64,000 nt of DNA from an uncultured Psychrobacter sp. (GCA_947489525.1 CANLDW010000001.1:744001-808000); one strand, 5' to 3'; counted from the first letter of the stretch, positions 27,021-37,183 are shown. Made by a program: numbers and translations. The notes: generated by a model not told the origin, from the sequence alone.

Positions 27021-27767
27021 TTATAGCTCACCTGCGAACTGATAACGGTCACCTGCGTGCCACATTTTGACCACTGTCAATACCTGTCCTGCCGAAAACG
27101 TCTTTCGAGAGAGGACTAGCGTGGGTGACGCTTGCTCTATTTGTAAAGCATTAGCAATATCGACTGGTGCCGCTAATGCTTGAATAGTATAACTACCGCG
27201 CTCAAGTGGTATCTTTTCGATCAGATAATCACTGGTATTAACTCTACTAAAATCTTGCTCCATAAAATGGGGCACGCGCCGAGCATCAACCCAGCGCTCC
27301 TCAAACTGTATCGGCTGACCATCAGCGATATGGACAATTTTGACCTCGTACAGTAGCGGTTCTGTAGTATCGCCTGTTGGTTCATCAGCGACAGCTTTAA
27401 TATTGAACTTATGCCTTAGATCATCATCAAGCGTTGCTTCAGTGATAATGCGCTTACTGATAACCTTTGCTTGATACTTGTGATTGGCTGACTTTAGATC
27501 TTCAGCGATATTACGCACTTCTACAAAGGTATGATTGAACTGCTGCTGCGCGACAAACGTCCCTGAACCTTGCCGGCGCTCAAGCACCCGCTCCTCACTC
27601 AACTCCTTGAGCGCACGATTGACTGTCATCCTTGAGACGCCAAACTCCTCTGCCAAAGCCATCTCTGTAGAGATCGCCTGCCCCGCTTGCCACTTGCCGC
27701 TATGGATATTATCTAAGATGGCATTTTTGATACGTTGATAGGCCGGAGTTGTTTTTGACACGCCCAT
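27021..27767 (-). CDS. hutC: HutC, GntR-family repressor of histidine utilisation
   Basis: A 248-residue GntR regulator. The winged helix-turn-helix (residues 5-75) contains STEMALAEEFGVSRMTVNRALKELSEERVLERRQGSGTFVA. The C-terminal UTRA ligand domain includes FEERWVDARRVPHFMEQDF and LVLSRKTF, as in HutC proteins that sense urocanate. It is divergent from hutU. The palindrome TTGTATATACAA in the intergenic region fits the GT-N-TA-N-AC consensus of the HutC subfamily. It most likely represses hutU-yjiH-hutH-hutG-hutI until urocanate appears. Confidence 0.9.
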   Translation of the reverse strand: MGVSKTTPAYQRIKNAILDNIHSGKWQAGQAISTEMALAEEFGVSRMTVNRALKELSEERVLERRQGSGTFVAQQQFNHTFVEVRNIAEDLKSANHKYQAKVISKRIITEATLDDDLRHKFNIKAVADEPTGDTTEPLLYEVKIVHIADGQPIQFEERWVDARRVPHFMEQDFSRVNTSDYLIEKIPLERGSYTIQALAAPVDIANALQIEQASPTLVLSRKTFSAGQVLTVVKMWHAGDRYQFAGEL

Positions 27768-27957
27768 TTTTGATTATCTCTCTTTGTTTTATTACGCTAA
27801 ATTGATGATCAACCATCGTCTTCGACTACAAAAGCGTGGTCATAATATCATGGCTTTTATTGAAACTGCCATCAGTAGAGCTGGACTGAGCCCATAATCT
27901 TAAAAATCTTGCAAATTAATAAAAAAGTTCTTGCATGAGAAAATGATATTTGATAAT

Positions 27958-27969
27958 TTGTATATACAA
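27958..27969. promoter_or_regulatory. hutO: putative HutC operator
   Basis: TTGTATATACAA is a perfect 12-bp palindrome containing GTATATAC, the GT-N-TA-N-AC core of HutC-subfamily regulators. It lies 52 bp upstream of the hutU start codon, where a repressor could block the promoter. Confidence 0.75.
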
Positions 27970-28021
27970 CTTTAAAGACATTAATAAATAATCTAACAAC
28001 CCCTTTATAAAAGGAATAATT

Positions 28022-29722
28022 ATGACTACGACCAATAAAATGACGCGCCGCGATGACAGTCGTGAAATCGCTGCTCCCACTGGTAGCACTTTGCACTGCA
28101 AAAGCTGGCTGACCGAAGCGCCGTACCGCATGCTACAAAACAACTTGCACCCTGATGTTGCTGAGAATCCGAAAAGCCTTGTGGTTTATGGCGGTATTGG
28201 CCGTGCTGCCCGTAACTGGGAAAGCTACGATCAAATTCTAGCATCGCTTAAAGAGTTAGAAGATGACGAGACGTTATTAGTGCAATCAGGCAAACCAGTA
28301 GGTGTGTTTCAAACTCATGAAAATGCGCCGCGCGTACTCATTGCCAACTCTAACCTAGTGCCGCGCTGGGCGACGTGGGAGCACTTTAATGAGCTGGATC
28401 GCAAAGATCTGTTTATGTACGGCCAGATGACTGCTGGCAGCTGGATTTATATTGGCACCCAAGGCATAGTGCAGGGTACTTATGAGACCTTTGTGGAAGC
28501 TGGTCGTCAGCATTATGATGGCGACTGGAGTGGGCGCTGGATATTGACTGCGGGTCTTGGCGGTATGGGCGGCGCGCAGCCACTAGCGGCAACCTTTGCT
28601 GGTGCGTGCTCTTTGAATATCGAATGCCAACAGTCGAGCATTGATTTTCGATTGCGTACCGGTTATGTCGATAAGCAAGCCGATGATCTTGATCACGCTT
28701 ATGCGCTAATTAAGGAGCATACTAAAGCTGGTGAAGCAGTATCTATCGCGCTGCTGGGCAACGCGGCTGAGATACTGCCAGAGATGGTCAAGCGCGCTAA
28801 AGATGGCGAGATAAAGCCCGATTTGGTCACCGATCAGACCTCAGCGCACGATTTGATAAATGGCTATTTGCCCATTGGCTGGACAACCGCGCAGTGGCGG
28901 ACGGCGCAAGAAGACCCAAGTCAATACGATAAACTCACCAAGGATGCGGCGCGCTCCTGCGCTATTCATGTTGAGGCGATACTCGAGTTTCAAAAGATGG
29001 ACATACCAGCGACTGATTATGGCAATAATATCCGTCAGGTGGCTTTTGATGAAGGCGTCGAGCATGCCTTTGATTTCCCAGGCTTTGTGCCCGCTTATAT
29101 TCGTCCGCTGTTCTGCCAAGGTAAAGGGCCGTTTCGCTGGGTGGCGTTATCGGGCGATCCAGAGGACATCTATAAAACCGATCAAAAGATCAAAGAGCTG
29201 TTCCCTGAAAACACTCACGTGCATCGTTGGCTCGATATGGCAAAAGAGCGCATTCACTTCCAAGGTCTGCCTGCGCGTATCTGCTGGCTTGGACTTGGTG
29301 AGCGTGACAAAGCGGGTCTGGCCTTTAACGAGATGGTCAAAAACGGCGAGCTTAAAGGCCCTATCGTTATTGGCCGCGACCATTTAGATACCGGTTCGGT
29401 TGCCAGCCCCAACCGCGAGACCGAAAGCATGAAAGATGGCACTGACGCCGTATCTGATTGGGCGCTATTAAACGGCATGCTTAATGTCGCAGGCGGCGCG
29501 ACTTGGGTGTCGTTGCATCATGGCGGCGGCGTAGGTATGGGTTATTCGCAGCACTCAGGTATGGTCATCGTCGCTGATGGTACGGACGCGGCGGCCAAAC
29601 GCTTAGCACGGGTGCTGGTCAACGACTGCGGTTCAGGGGTCATGCGTCATGCGGACGCGGGTTACGAGCTGGCGATTAAGACGGCTAAAGAATATGGTCT
29701 AAATCTACCGATGATTAAATAG
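28022..29722 (+). CDS. hutU: urocanate hydratase
   Basis: A 566-residue protein of the usual urocanase length. It uses bound NAD+ to convert urocanate to 4-imidazolone-5-propionate. Visible landmarks are [18 protein letters not shown] near residue 53, [21 protein letters not shown] (nucleotide-binding region near 175-195), [22 protein letters not shown] near 365 and [21 protein letters not shown] near 500. The start has AAGGA in front. It is the first structural gene of the hut operon, 58 bp before the membrane protein gene, and has the putative HutC site just upstream. Confidence 0.96.
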   Translation: MTTTNKMTRRDDSREIAAPTGSTLHCKSWLTEAPYRMLQNNLHPDVAENPKSLVVYGGIGRAARNWESYDQILASLKELEDDETLLVQSGKPVGVFQTHENAPRVLIANSNLVPRWATWEHFNELDRKDLFMYGQMTAGSWIYIGTQGIVQGTYETFVEAGRQHYDGDWSGRWILTAGLGGMGGAQPLAATFAGACSLNIECQQSSIDFRLRTGYVDKQADDLDHAYALIKEHTKAGEAVSIALLGNAAEILPEMVKRAKDGEIKPDLVTDQTSAHDLINGYLPIGWTTAQWRTAQEDPSQYDKLTKDAARSCAIHVEAILEFQKMDIPATDYGNNIRQVAFDEGVEHAFDFPGFVPAYIRPLFCQGKGPFRWVALSGDPEDIYKTDQKIKELFPENTHVHRWLDMAKERIHFQGLPARICWLGLGERDKAGLAFNEMVKNGELKGPIVIGRDHLDTGSVASPNRETESMKDGTDAVSDWALLNGMLNVAGGATWVSLHHGGGVGMGYSQHSGMVIVADGTDAAAKRLARVLVNDCGSGVMRHADAGYELAIKTAKEYGLNLPMIK

Positions 29723-29780
29723 CTTGCCCTTATACTGCTAAGTGATCTGGCACAATTAACACTTTATCAAGGATGATAAT

Positions 29781-31172
29781 ATGTCTGAACGAAATATTTT
29801 GCCACCCGGTAGCTCTATTCCTAAAACGCCGCTGGATAATCCTGCGCCTAATACGCCGCCCCCTGAAAAGCTATTGCCCAAACCAATAGCCCTAGTGCAG
29901 CTGATTATGTTTAGTGCCATTGGTCTGGTGATGTTTTTTGTGCCTTTTACTATCGGTGAGAAAAGCACTATTTTATTTGACCATGGGGCGACTTATTTGG
30001 TCACGCAGCAGCATACCCTTGCGGTATTTTTATTGTTTCTACTCATGATTTATGGTGTGGGTAAGCCTATCTTTGATGGCTCATGGCGCAAAAATATCAC
30101 TAATATGATACTAACCGCCTTTAAGGTTATCGGGCTGATACTCGCTATAATGTATATCACCGATATAGCGCCCGCTATCATCATGGAAAAGGACATGATG
30201 CCGTTTTTGTTTGAAAAGTTGGCACTGCCTGTAGGCATGATTGTTCCTATTGGCGCGTTAATCCTCGCTTTTTTGCTCGGCTTTGGCCTGCTTGAGATGT
30301 TTGGAGTACTGATGCAGCCTATTATGAAACCGATTTGGAAAACGCCCGGCTCCTCAGCCATTGATGCGGTTGCTTCCTTTGTGGGCAGTTATTCTATTGG
30401 GCTACTTATTACCAATCGCGTTTTTTTGCAAAAGCAGTATTCTGTGCGTGAGGCCGTCGTTATTGCCACAGGGTTCTCCACCGTATCAGCGGCTTTTATG
30501 GTCATCGTTGCCAAGACTTTGGGTATAATGGAGTTTTGGAACTTGTTTTTTTGGTCGACGCTGATTATTACCTTTATAGTAACTGCTATTACCGCGCGCA
30601 TCCCGCCTATTAAAGGTTTTGATGATAGTACCAACCGCCCTGATTTGGACAAACAGCAGGGCAATCGCTTGGTAGCGGCGTATCACTTAGGGCTTGAGAC
30701 TTCGCGCCGCGCCACCGATCTTAAGCAAATTATGTGGTCAAACTTTCGCGATGGGCTGGTGATGGCGGCCGCGATTGTGCCCTCTATTATTGCCGTGGGT
30801 TTGACCGGTTTATTACTAGCCAAGTATACGCCCGTGTTTGATACGCTAGGTTTGCTTTTATATCCCTTTACTTGGATAACGGCTATGCCTGAACCTTTAA
30901 TTGCTGCCAAAGGTATGTCAGCGGGACTGGCCGAGATGTTTTTGCCCGCGCTACTGCTCACGGAAGCTGAAGTATTAACCCGTTATGTCGCAGGTGTGGT
31001 ATCGATCAGTAGCATTTTGTTCTTCTCGGCGATGATTCCTTGTGTACTGGCAACCGAGATTCCCTTATCCGTACCCAAGATGGTCGTTATCTGGTTTGAG
31101 CGTGTGGTACTTAGTATTTTAATTGCCGCGCCTTTTGGTCATTTGGCAATATATTTAGGCTGGATTAGTTAA
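29781..31172 (+). CDS. YjiH-family membrane protein with nucleoside-recognition (Gate) domain
   Basis: A hydrophobic 463-residue protein with about ten membrane helices. It starts with a Pro-rich cytoplasmic tail, then LVQLIMFSAIGLVMFFVPF. Gate-type repeats follow: FVGSYSIGLLITNRVFLQKQYSVREAVVIATGFSTVS near 200 and MPEPLIAAKGMSAGLAEMFLPALLL near 375. It lies inside the hut operon between hutU and hutH, where other bacteria have a HutT permease, so import of histidine or urocanate is a reasonable inference. Its transport substrate is not known to me. No other histidine permease is in the operon. Confidence 0.8.
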   Translation: MSERNILPPGSSIPKTPLDNPAPNTPPPEKLLPKPIALVQLIMFSAIGLVMFFVPFTIGEKSTILFDHGATYLVTQQHTLAVFLLFLLMIYGVGKPIFDGSWRKNITNMILTAFKVIGLILAIMYITDIAPAIIMEKDMMPFLFEKLALPVGMIVPIGALILAFLLGFGLLEMFGVLMQPIMKPIWKTPGSSAIDAVASFVGSYSIGLLITNRVFLQKQYSVREAVVIATGFSTVSAAFMVIVAKTLGIMEFWNLFFWSTLIITFIVTAITARIPPIKGFDDSTNRPDLDKQQGNRLVAAYHLGLETSRRATDLKQIMWSNFRDGLVMAAAIVPSIIAVGLTGLLLAKYTPVFDTLGLLLYPFTWITAMPEPLIAAKGMSAGLAEMFLPALLLTEAEVLTRYVAGVVSISSILFFSAMIPCVLATEIPLSVPKMVVIWFERVVLSILIAAPFGHLAIYLGWIS

Positions 31173-31274
31173 AAGAGATTGGGCTGGTTAAAAAATTTAG
31201 ACAATATAGCTTTCAATGATTTATAGACAACAAACAATACCCTTCATATGGCTCATAAAATTAGGACTACTTGC

Positions 31275-32837
31275 ATGACTGACATCAAAAAACTTACCCT
31301 ACACCCACGCCAATTGAGCTTTGCAATGCTGCGTGATATCTATAATCAGCCCGTGTCATTAACGCTACCTGATAGTGCTTACGCGGCCATCGATGCCTCC
31401 CATGAGAACGTCCGCACTATCATTGCCCGCGACAAAAGCGCTTATGGTATCAATACTGGCTTTGGCTTGCTTGCGACGACGCGAATTAGCGATGATCAGC
31501 TTGAGTTGCTCCAGCGCAACTTGATTGTCTCGCACTCAGTGGGCACTGGGGATGAGCTACCCGATGATGTGGTACGGCTGATTATGGTCATGAAAGTGGC
31601 AAGCCTTGCCCAAGGCGTCTCTGGCGTACGCCGCGTGGTTATCGATAGCCTACTCGGCTTAATTAACAACCAAATCACCCCGCACATTCCGGCCAAAGGC
31701 TCGGTTGGCGCCTCTGGTGATTTAGCGCCGCTTGCGCATATGACGCTGGCGATGATGGGTGAAGGTCACGTTTATGTCGATGGCAAAAGCGTACCCGCTG
31801 CAGATGCACTAGCGCAGCACGGCCTTGAGCCCATTACGCTTGCAGCAAAAGAAGGGCTGGCGCTCATCAACGGCACGCAAGTATCGACGGCTCTTGCTTT
31901 GCGTGGTTATTTCCACGCGCGTGATTTATTAGAATCAGCCACTATCGTGGGTTCCATGTCCATTGACGCTGCCAAGGGCTCCGACGCGCCTTTTGATGCG
32001 CGTATTCACGACGTGCGCGGCCATCATGGACAGATTCAAATTGCTCAAGCACACAGAAGTTTGATTAAAGGGAGCGCCATTCGCGCCTCGCATCAGGGCG
32101 AGCAAGACAACAGAGTACAAGACCCTTACTGTCTACGTTGTCAGCCACAAGTCATGGGTGCTTGCCTTGATATCATCAATCAAGCTGGTCAAACCTTACT
32201 TATTGAAGCCAATGCGGTAACTGATAATCCGCTTATCTTTAATAATGAAGACGGCCCAGTAGCTCTATCAGGTGGCAACTTCCATGCCGAGCCTGTCGCT
32301 TTTGCCGCTGATATGCTAGCACTAGCGATTGCTGAGATTGGCTCTATGTCAGAGCGCCGCGTGGCATTGCTTATCGATGCGACGTTGTCAGCAGGACTGC
32401 CGCCGTTTTTGGTAGAAAACCCGGGCGTCAATTCAGGATTTATGATTGCGCACGTGACCGCCGCTGCCCTAGCATCAGAGAACAAATCCATCGCCCACCC
32501 TGGCAGTGTCGATAGTATCCCGACTTCTGCCAATCAAGAAGATCATGTCTCGATGGCGACTTATAGTGCGCGGCGTCTGCACGAGATGGTACAAAACACC
32601 GCGACCATTATCGGCATTGAGCTGTTAGCAGCGGGACAAGGTATAGATTTTCGCCGCGGTCTCGATACCTCAGCGCCACTACAAACCGCGCATCAGCGTC
32701 TGCGCGAGCAAGTGAGTTTTTATGATAAAGACCGATACCTTGCCCCTGATATTGAAGCGGCAAAACAACTGGTATTAAGCGGGTCGCTAACGAACCATTG
32801 GCAAGAGCTACGCGCGGATTGGTATTCGTCTAAGTAG
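31275..32837 (+). CDS. hutH: histidine ammonia-lyase
   Basis: A 520-residue ammonia-lyase that removes ammonia from histidine to give urocanate. The Ala-Ser-Gly triad that cyclises to the MIO cofactor is in [15 protein letters not shown] (about residues 144-146). Other motifs are [11 protein letters not shown] near 55 and [19 protein letters not shown] near 330. The frame extends nine codons upstream to 31248, but AGGA eight bases before the ATG at 31275 and the [14 protein letters not shown] beginning favour the shorter form. It is third in the hut operon. The gap after it holds repeat copy 3. Confidence 0.96.
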   Translation: MTDIKKLTLHPRQLSFAMLRDIYNQPVSLTLPDSAYAAIDASHENVRTIIARDKSAYGINTGFGLLATTRISDDQLELLQRNLIVSHSVGTGDELPDDVVRLIMVMKVASLAQGVSGVRRVVIDSLLGLINNQITPHIPAKGSVGASGDLAPLAHMTLAMMGEGHVYVDGKSVPAADALAQHGLEPITLAAKEGLALINGTQVSTALALRGYFHARDLLESATIVGSMSIDAAKGSDAPFDARIHDVRGHHGQIQIAQAHRSLIKGSAIRASHQGEQDNRVQDPYCLRCQPQVMGACLDIINQAGQTLLIEANAVTDNPLIFNNEDGPVALSGGNFHAEPVAFAADMLALAIAEIGSMSERRVALLIDATLSAGLPPFLVENPGVNSGFMIAHVTAAALASENKSIAHPGSVDSIPTSANQEDHVSMATYSARRLHEMVQNTATIIGIELLAAGQGIDFRRGLDTSAPLQTAHQRLREQVSFYDKDRYLAPDIEAAKQLVLSGSLTNHWQELRADWYSSK

Positions 32838-32885
32838 GGATATTTTATATAGTCAGTGAAATGTAAAACTGTTATAGGTTTAAAC

Positions 32886-32965
32886 GCGCTACTGGGATGA
32901 GTTTTATGCAGCCTCTGGAGTGACGCAGTCGTACAGCACACAAATCAAATTTATACCAGTAGCGC
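32886..32965. repeat. 80-bp palindromic intergenic repeat, divergent copy 3
   Basis: The ends GCGCTACTGG and CCAGTAGCGC and the adjoining GATGAGTTTT / AAATTTATA parts match copies 1 and 2, but the interior is different. It lies in the hutH-hutG spacer. The left outside flank (GTAAAACTGTTAT) only loosely resembles the ACCGATAC-type flank of the other copies. Confidence 0.7.
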
Positions 32966-32998
32966 TATATTCTTTTGCTATCTTTAAGGAATTTAACC

Positions 32999-34132
32999 AT
33001 GAGCACCGTTAAGCATATGCCAGCTGATATGGACTTATGGACGGGTCGTATTGAGCCGTTTGAAAGCGAGCGCGCTTGTTATTGGTATCAAATCGCTCAG
33101 CCTTACAATTTTGATAGTAGCAGTCAGCATAGCAGTGTGCAAAAAGCGCCGCAAAGTGGCCAGCGTATCGGACTGGTCGGTTTCGCTTGCGACCAAGGGG
33201 TACGCCGTAATCAAGGCCGAATTGGCGCACGCGCCGCCCCACCGCTGCTAAAAAGCACCTTTGCCAGCCTGCCGGTCATTGGCGCATTGCAAGATAGCTT
33301 TGCTGGCGAGCTGACAACCTTATTAGGCGATGCCGGCAATATTGAATGCGATGATCATGATGCGTTTGCCGAAGCAATTTTAGAAGAGGCGCAGCAGCAA
33401 TACGCTGATATAGTGACGAGCATTATCAAACAAGGTCATCTAGCCATCGGTCTTGGCGGTGGTCATGCGATAGCGTATGGGAGTTTTTTAGGGTTATGGC
33501 AAGCGCTACAAGAGCCAAAAAACCATTCTCAAGACGACTCTACAAACCCTTCCAAAAATAAGCCTAGCGGCAATAACAATAATACCGCTACTAACGACAG
33601 CACGCCTACTATCGGGGTCATTAATTTTGACGCGCATCTCGATATTCGTCAAGCGGATATGGCGACATCGGGTACGCCGTTTCGCCAAATAGCAGAGCAT
33701 TTGACCGCGCATCAGCAGCCCTTTCACTATTGCTGCATTGGCGTTAGCCGCTTATCCAATACCGCCGCCCTCTTTGACCGCGCCAAAGCTTTGGGCGTGC
33801 ATATTATCAGCGATGAAGACTGCACTAATAAAAAATGGAAAAAAATTGCGGCGCAAATACAAACCTTTATGAGTAGCGTCGATGTTATTTATTTAACCAT
33901 CGATATGGACTGCTTGCCTGCAAGCGTGGTACCCGGCGTTAGCGCCCCGGCCGCTTACGGTATTGAGCTGCCCTTTGTTGAGCGCGCAGTTAAGCTCATC
34001 ATGGCATCAAACAAAGTCAAAATGGCGGATATCGCTGAGATTAACCCCACTTATGATGTCGATAACCGCAGTTGTAAAGTAGCTGCGCGTTTATTATCTA
34101 CCATCGTTGAGCGGCATTTACTGCAATCATGA
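32999..34132 (+). CDS. hutG: formimidoylglutamase (arginase family)
   Basis: A ureohydrolase of about 377 residues that hydrolyses N-formimidoyl-glutamate to glutamate and formamide, the last hut step. Manganese-binding motifs are GLGGGHAIAYGS near residue 150, NFDAHLDIR near 210 and TIDMDCLP near 305. AAGGA nine bases before the ATG at 32999 sets the start. The open frame begins at 32975. Compared with the usual 310-320 residues, the enzyme has an added segment of about 35 residues rich in Asn, Ser, Lys and Pro (about 170-205), directly before the catalytic NFDAHLD. It indicates the direct hydrolase route, with no separate deiminase in the window. Confidence 0.93.
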   Translation: MSTVKHMPADMDLWTGRIEPFESERACYWYQIAQPYNFDSSSQHSSVQKAPQSGQRIGLVGFACDQGVRRNQGRIGARAAPPLLKSTFASLPVIGALQDSFAGELTTLLGDAGNIECDDHDAFAEAILEEAQQQYADIVTSIIKQGHLAIGLGGGHAIAYGSFLGLWQALQEPKNHSQDDSTNPSKNKPSGNNNNTATNDSTPTIGVINFDAHLDIRQADMATSGTPFRQIAEHLTAHQQPFHYCCIGVSRLSNTAALFDRAKALGVHIISDEDCTNKKWKKIAAQIQTFMSSVDVIYLTIDMDCLPASVVPGVSAPAAYGIELPFVERAVKLIMASNKVKMADIAEINPTYDVDNRSCKVAARLLSTIVERHLLQS

Positions 34133-34180
34133 CTGACAAAACTATAAACGCACTAGCTTTAAAATAAGCAGGAGCACATT

Positions 34181-35494
34181 ATGAACAATACAACACATGC
34201 TAAAGAGCAAACGCTTGACGACGCCAGTATGACATCGTTTGAGCACATTATTATTAATGCCAATCTAGCAACGTTTTCCGCGCAATACGGCTTTGATATT
34301 TATAAAGATAATCAAGATAGCACGCCTTACGGTCAGCTAGAAAACGCGGCTATCGGTATTAAAGATGGCAGGATCGCTTGGATTGGTGCGCATGAAGATA
34401 TATCAGCATACCTTGATGATTATCAAAGCGCGCGAATCACAGATGCCAATAAAAACTGGCTAACCCCGGGGCTTATCGACTGTCATACCCATCTGGTCTA
34501 TGCTGGAAACCGTAGCAATGAGTTTGAAGCACGCCTGCATGGTGCCAGCTACCAAGATATCGCGGAGCAAGGCGGCGGCATTGTCTCCACCGTGAAATCC
34601 ACCCGCGCGGCTAGTATTGAAGAGCTGTTTGCGCAAAGTGAAAAACGGCTGCTGGCATTAATGAAGGAAGGCGTGACCAGTATTGAGATTAAATCGGGTT
34701 ATGGTCTTGATCTCGATACCGAACGTAAAATGCTAAAGGTTGCCCGTCAGCTTGGTGACAAATACGACATCCACGTCAGCACCACTTATCTGGCCGCGCA
34801 CGCGCTACCACCGGAATACAAATCCCATATGCAAGACCGCTCGGATGACTATATCGAGCAAGTTTGCGCATGGCTACCTACTTTGCATTCTGAGGGCTTA
34901 GTCGATGCTGTCGATGGCTTTTGTGAGAATATCGCCTTTAGTAGCGAGCAAATCAGACGGGTATTTGACGTGGCGCGTGACCTTGATTTGCCAGTCAAAT
35001 TGCACTCCGAGCAGCTCTCAAATATAGGCGCGAGTGCATTAGTTACTGATTATCAAGGCTTATCAAGCGACCATTTGGAGCATTTATCTGAGTCTGATAT
35101 AGAAAAAATGGCGGCGAGCAACACGGTCGCTGTGTTGTTGCCGGGTGCGTTTTATACCCTGCGCGATACCAAGTTGCCGCCGATTGAAACCCTGCGTAAA
35201 CACCAAGTCGCTATGGCTATCTCCACCGATTGTAATCCCGGAACTTCTCCGCTGACTTCATTACTGCTAGCAATGAACATGGGCTGTACTTTATTTTATT
35301 TAACGCCTGAGGAGGTATTATCGGGCGCTACTACTCATGCCGCCAAAGCGTTAGGATTAGACAAAAAAGGTAGAATAGAAGTCGGTATGGATGCAGACTT
35401 GGTACTATGGGATATCGCCCGCCCTGCTGATTTGGCCTATCAAATAGGGCTAAATCCCATTAAAGGCACGATGTATCGCGGACGTTGGCGTTAG
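34181..35494 (+). CDS. hutI: imidazolonepropionase
   Basis: A 437-residue amidohydrolase that opens 4-imidazolone-5-propionate to N-formimidoyl-glutamate. The metal-binding GLIDCHTHLVYAGNRSNEFEARL is near residue 95, the IEIKSGYGLD substrate region near 170, VKLHSEQLS near 265 and the STDCNPGTSP aspartate near 345. It is about 25 residues longer than the typical 410, mainly at the N-terminus. An AGGAG lies in front of the ATG. It is the last gene of the hut operon and is followed by a strong terminator. Confidence 0.95.
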   Translation: MNNTTHAKEQTLDDASMTSFEHIIINANLATFSAQYGFDIYKDNQDSTPYGQLENAAIGIKDGRIAWIGAHEDISAYLDDYQSARITDANKNWLTPGLIDCHTHLVYAGNRSNEFEARLHGASYQDIAEQGGGIVSTVKSTRAASIEELFAQSEKRLLALMKEGVTSIEIKSGYGLDLDTERKMLKVARQLGDKYDIHVSTTYLAAHALPPEYKSHMQDRSDDYIEQVCAWLPTLHSEGLVDAVDGFCENIAFSSEQIRRVFDVARDLDLPVKLHSEQLSNIGASALVTDYQGLSSDHLEHLSESDIEKMAASNTVAVLLPGAFYTLRDTKLPPIETLRKHQVAMAISTDCNPGTSPLTSLLLAMNMGCTLFYLTPEEVLSGATTHAAKALGLDKKGRIEVGMDADLVLWDIARPADLAYQIGLNPIKGTMYRGRWR

Positions 35495-35520
35495 TAAAAT
35501 ACTTTAATGATCTATACCAA

Positions 35521-35558
35521 AAAGCCCCAATCATTAAATGACTGGGGCTTTGTTTTTT
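35521..35558 (+). terminator. rho-independent terminator after hutI
   Basis: A long stem (AAAGCCCCAATCATT paired with AATGACTGGGGCTTT, one mismatch) followed by GTTTTTT. It ends the hut operon. An A-run on the other side suggests it also serves the convergent PepSY gene. Confidence 0.9.
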
Positions 35559-35572
35559 AAAACTAAAGCGCA

Positions 35573-36151
35573 TTAGTCTTTAAGTTCCCGCTCAAACTCA
35601 CGTCCACTATCAGCATCAATTTTTATCTTGTAAATTTGATTACCTCTGAGTAAATCGACCTCATAATACTGTGGATGATCGTTATAGTCACCATCACCAT
35701 CAAATTCAATCTCTAAGATACGGTTGCCGTTTTTTTGATCTAAAGAATTGATGATGCCTGTAACACTGATTTTTGCGCGCTGCTGAGTATTAAACTCGCT
35801 CATATCATCGCTATCCATACTGTCAGCATCTAAACTCACAACCTCACCAGTATTTGCATCTATTTTGACTTCTTGTTCAGTAGAGCCATTAACGAATGTT
35901 AATTCATAAACGCTGCTACTACTTCTAGAGTCGCTATCGTCGTCATCAAAATCTACAGCAACAAGAGTACCAAAACCTTGTTTGTTAGCGATATCAAGCG
36001 CTTGGCTTAGATTGATTTGGGTGGCCTGTGCTGCGCGTATTTCCTCAGCGGTATCTGCGCTAGCGACGGTGCTCATCGTACCCGTCGCTAATGCTAAAGT
36101 TAAGCAAGCACCTAAAGTAGTACGCCGAAACCCTTTTACAAAGTTACTCAT
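35573..36151 (-). CDS. secreted protein with two PepSY domains
   Basis: A 192-residue protein with a cleavable signal peptide (about residues 1-33, ending VASA-DT) and two PepSY-like repeats. The first is near 45-105 with INLSQALDIANKQGFG and KIDANTGEVVSLDAD; the second is near 125-190 and ends KIKIDADSGREFERELKD. The regions between are rich in Asp and Ser. PepSY modules are usually periplasmic inhibitory or binding domains, but no partner protease or kinase is adjacent. AGGAG lies nine bases before the ATG. Function is unknown. Confidence 0.8.
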   Translation of the reverse strand: MSNFVKGFRRTTLGACLTLALATGTMSTVASADTAEEIRAAQATQINLSQALDIANKQGFGTLVAVDFDDDDSDSRSSSSVYELTFVNGSTEQEVKIDANTGEVVSLDADSMDSDDMSEFNTQQRAKISVTGIINSLDQKNGNRILEIEFDGDGDYNDHPQYYEVDLLRGNQIYKIKIDADSGREFERELKD

Positions 36152-36391
36152 ATTATTATCTCCTGTTTTCCTTGTTGAATCACCCTACTTATAATAAGGA
36201 TAAATAAAGCAAACTGCAAAGCAAAAAAGTAGCATAATGTATGGGTCGTGTTTGTCGTGTATTAATCAAACTGGCTATGGATATCTGAACGCTAGGTCCA
36301 TACACTACCGACTCATTTAGTGGCGTAAAGGCTATAATACCTAAGCACGTTATACCCTTTTATCTATCTACTTTTAAGACTCAAACTATTT

Positions 36392-37183
36392 ATGCAAAAT
36401 ACGTTTCAAACTTTGTTTTATCCTAACAGTAACAATCATATCGATACCCTAGCTGCGCCTTTTCAAACCCTACCACCTGTCATACAAGATGCTTTATTAA
36501 GTCGCCGCCGTATTATTTTGATGGCTAATAATCCTTCAATCACGCAAACCAAACTAGAAGCGCTTTTGCAGCCCACTGATATGTTGGTCCTGTTTAATGA
36601 TTTTATTCACGCTGATTTTTTAGCCACTCACAAGCTTGCTAAGACTCTGCCCAAACTGCTATTTTTTCGTCAGATTGGCGATAGCCTATTGCACTTTGGT
36701 CTACCGCCGCGCAGCAATAATGTGACAGCGATCACCCAAATGTCACAGCACGCAGCGCTTGGTATACTACTGAGCAATACACCTTATCAGTTCCCAACGC
36801 CTGCCGATGATCCAAAGTCCGATGACGATCCTGTGACAAAAGAGCGGGTGGTAAAGATTCCAGAGACATTAGCGAACTTACTGCATAGTGATAAGCACTG
36901 CCGCGTCCTCTCAGAGCAGCACACCGTGGTGGCAGATTACCCAAGCTTTAGACATATTCACTCCTCAGCGCCAACCTCTGGGTTTTTGCTGTATAGATTG
37001 TTGCTAGCAGCGCGCATGCATGTAAGACAGTTGCAGCCAGATGCGGCGCCTCTACAACTATTGATGCTAGGGTTTAATGATAGTGATAAAACAGCGCACT
37101 TTTGGGAGGGGCATAACTGGGCGTTTGAGCGCGAGGAGCTTGCCGCGCCGCCAAGTCACGTAGATGTTATTCGTCAGTACTGA
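36392..37183 (+). CDS. uncharacterised protein, possible GT29-like glycosyltransferase
   Basis: 263 residues with no signal peptide or membrane segment. The order of motifs resembles bacterial GT29 (sialyltransferase-like) proteins: an N-terminal RRRIILMANNPSI strand, MLVLFNDFIHADFL (the position of the usual R-F-N motif), a central SGFLLYRLLLAARMH helix after a Thr-Ser, and a C-terminal LLMLGFNDSDKTAHFWEGHNWAFEREEL. That tail recalls the GHxW..E region of the family. The assignment is by eye and tentative. It is on the opposite strand to, and convergent with, four glycosyltransferase genes, which fits a role in surface polysaccharide modification. Confidence 0.5.
   Translation: MQNTFQTLFYPNSNNHIDTLAAPFQTLPPVIQDALLSRRRIILMANNPSITQTKLEALLQPTDMLVLFNDFIHADFLATHKLAKTLPKLLFFRQIGDSLLHFGLPPRSNNVTAITQMSQHAALGILLSNTPYQFPTPADDPKSDDDPVTKERVVKIPETLANLLHSDKHCRVLSEQHTVVADYPSFRHIHSSAPTSGFLLYRLLLAARMHVRQLQPDAAPLQLLMLGFNDSDKTAHFWEGHNWAFEREELAAPPSHVDVIRQY

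Noticed and set aside
28860..29387. 175-codon plus-strand frame inside hutU
   Set aside because: It lies in another frame of a highly conserved gene with no recognisable domain or ribosome binding site.
29740..29765. Sigma-54 promoter before yjiH (TGGCACA near 29750)
   Set aside because: The second element is ACACT rather than TTGC. The match is limited to the first half, and the gene is inside an operon.
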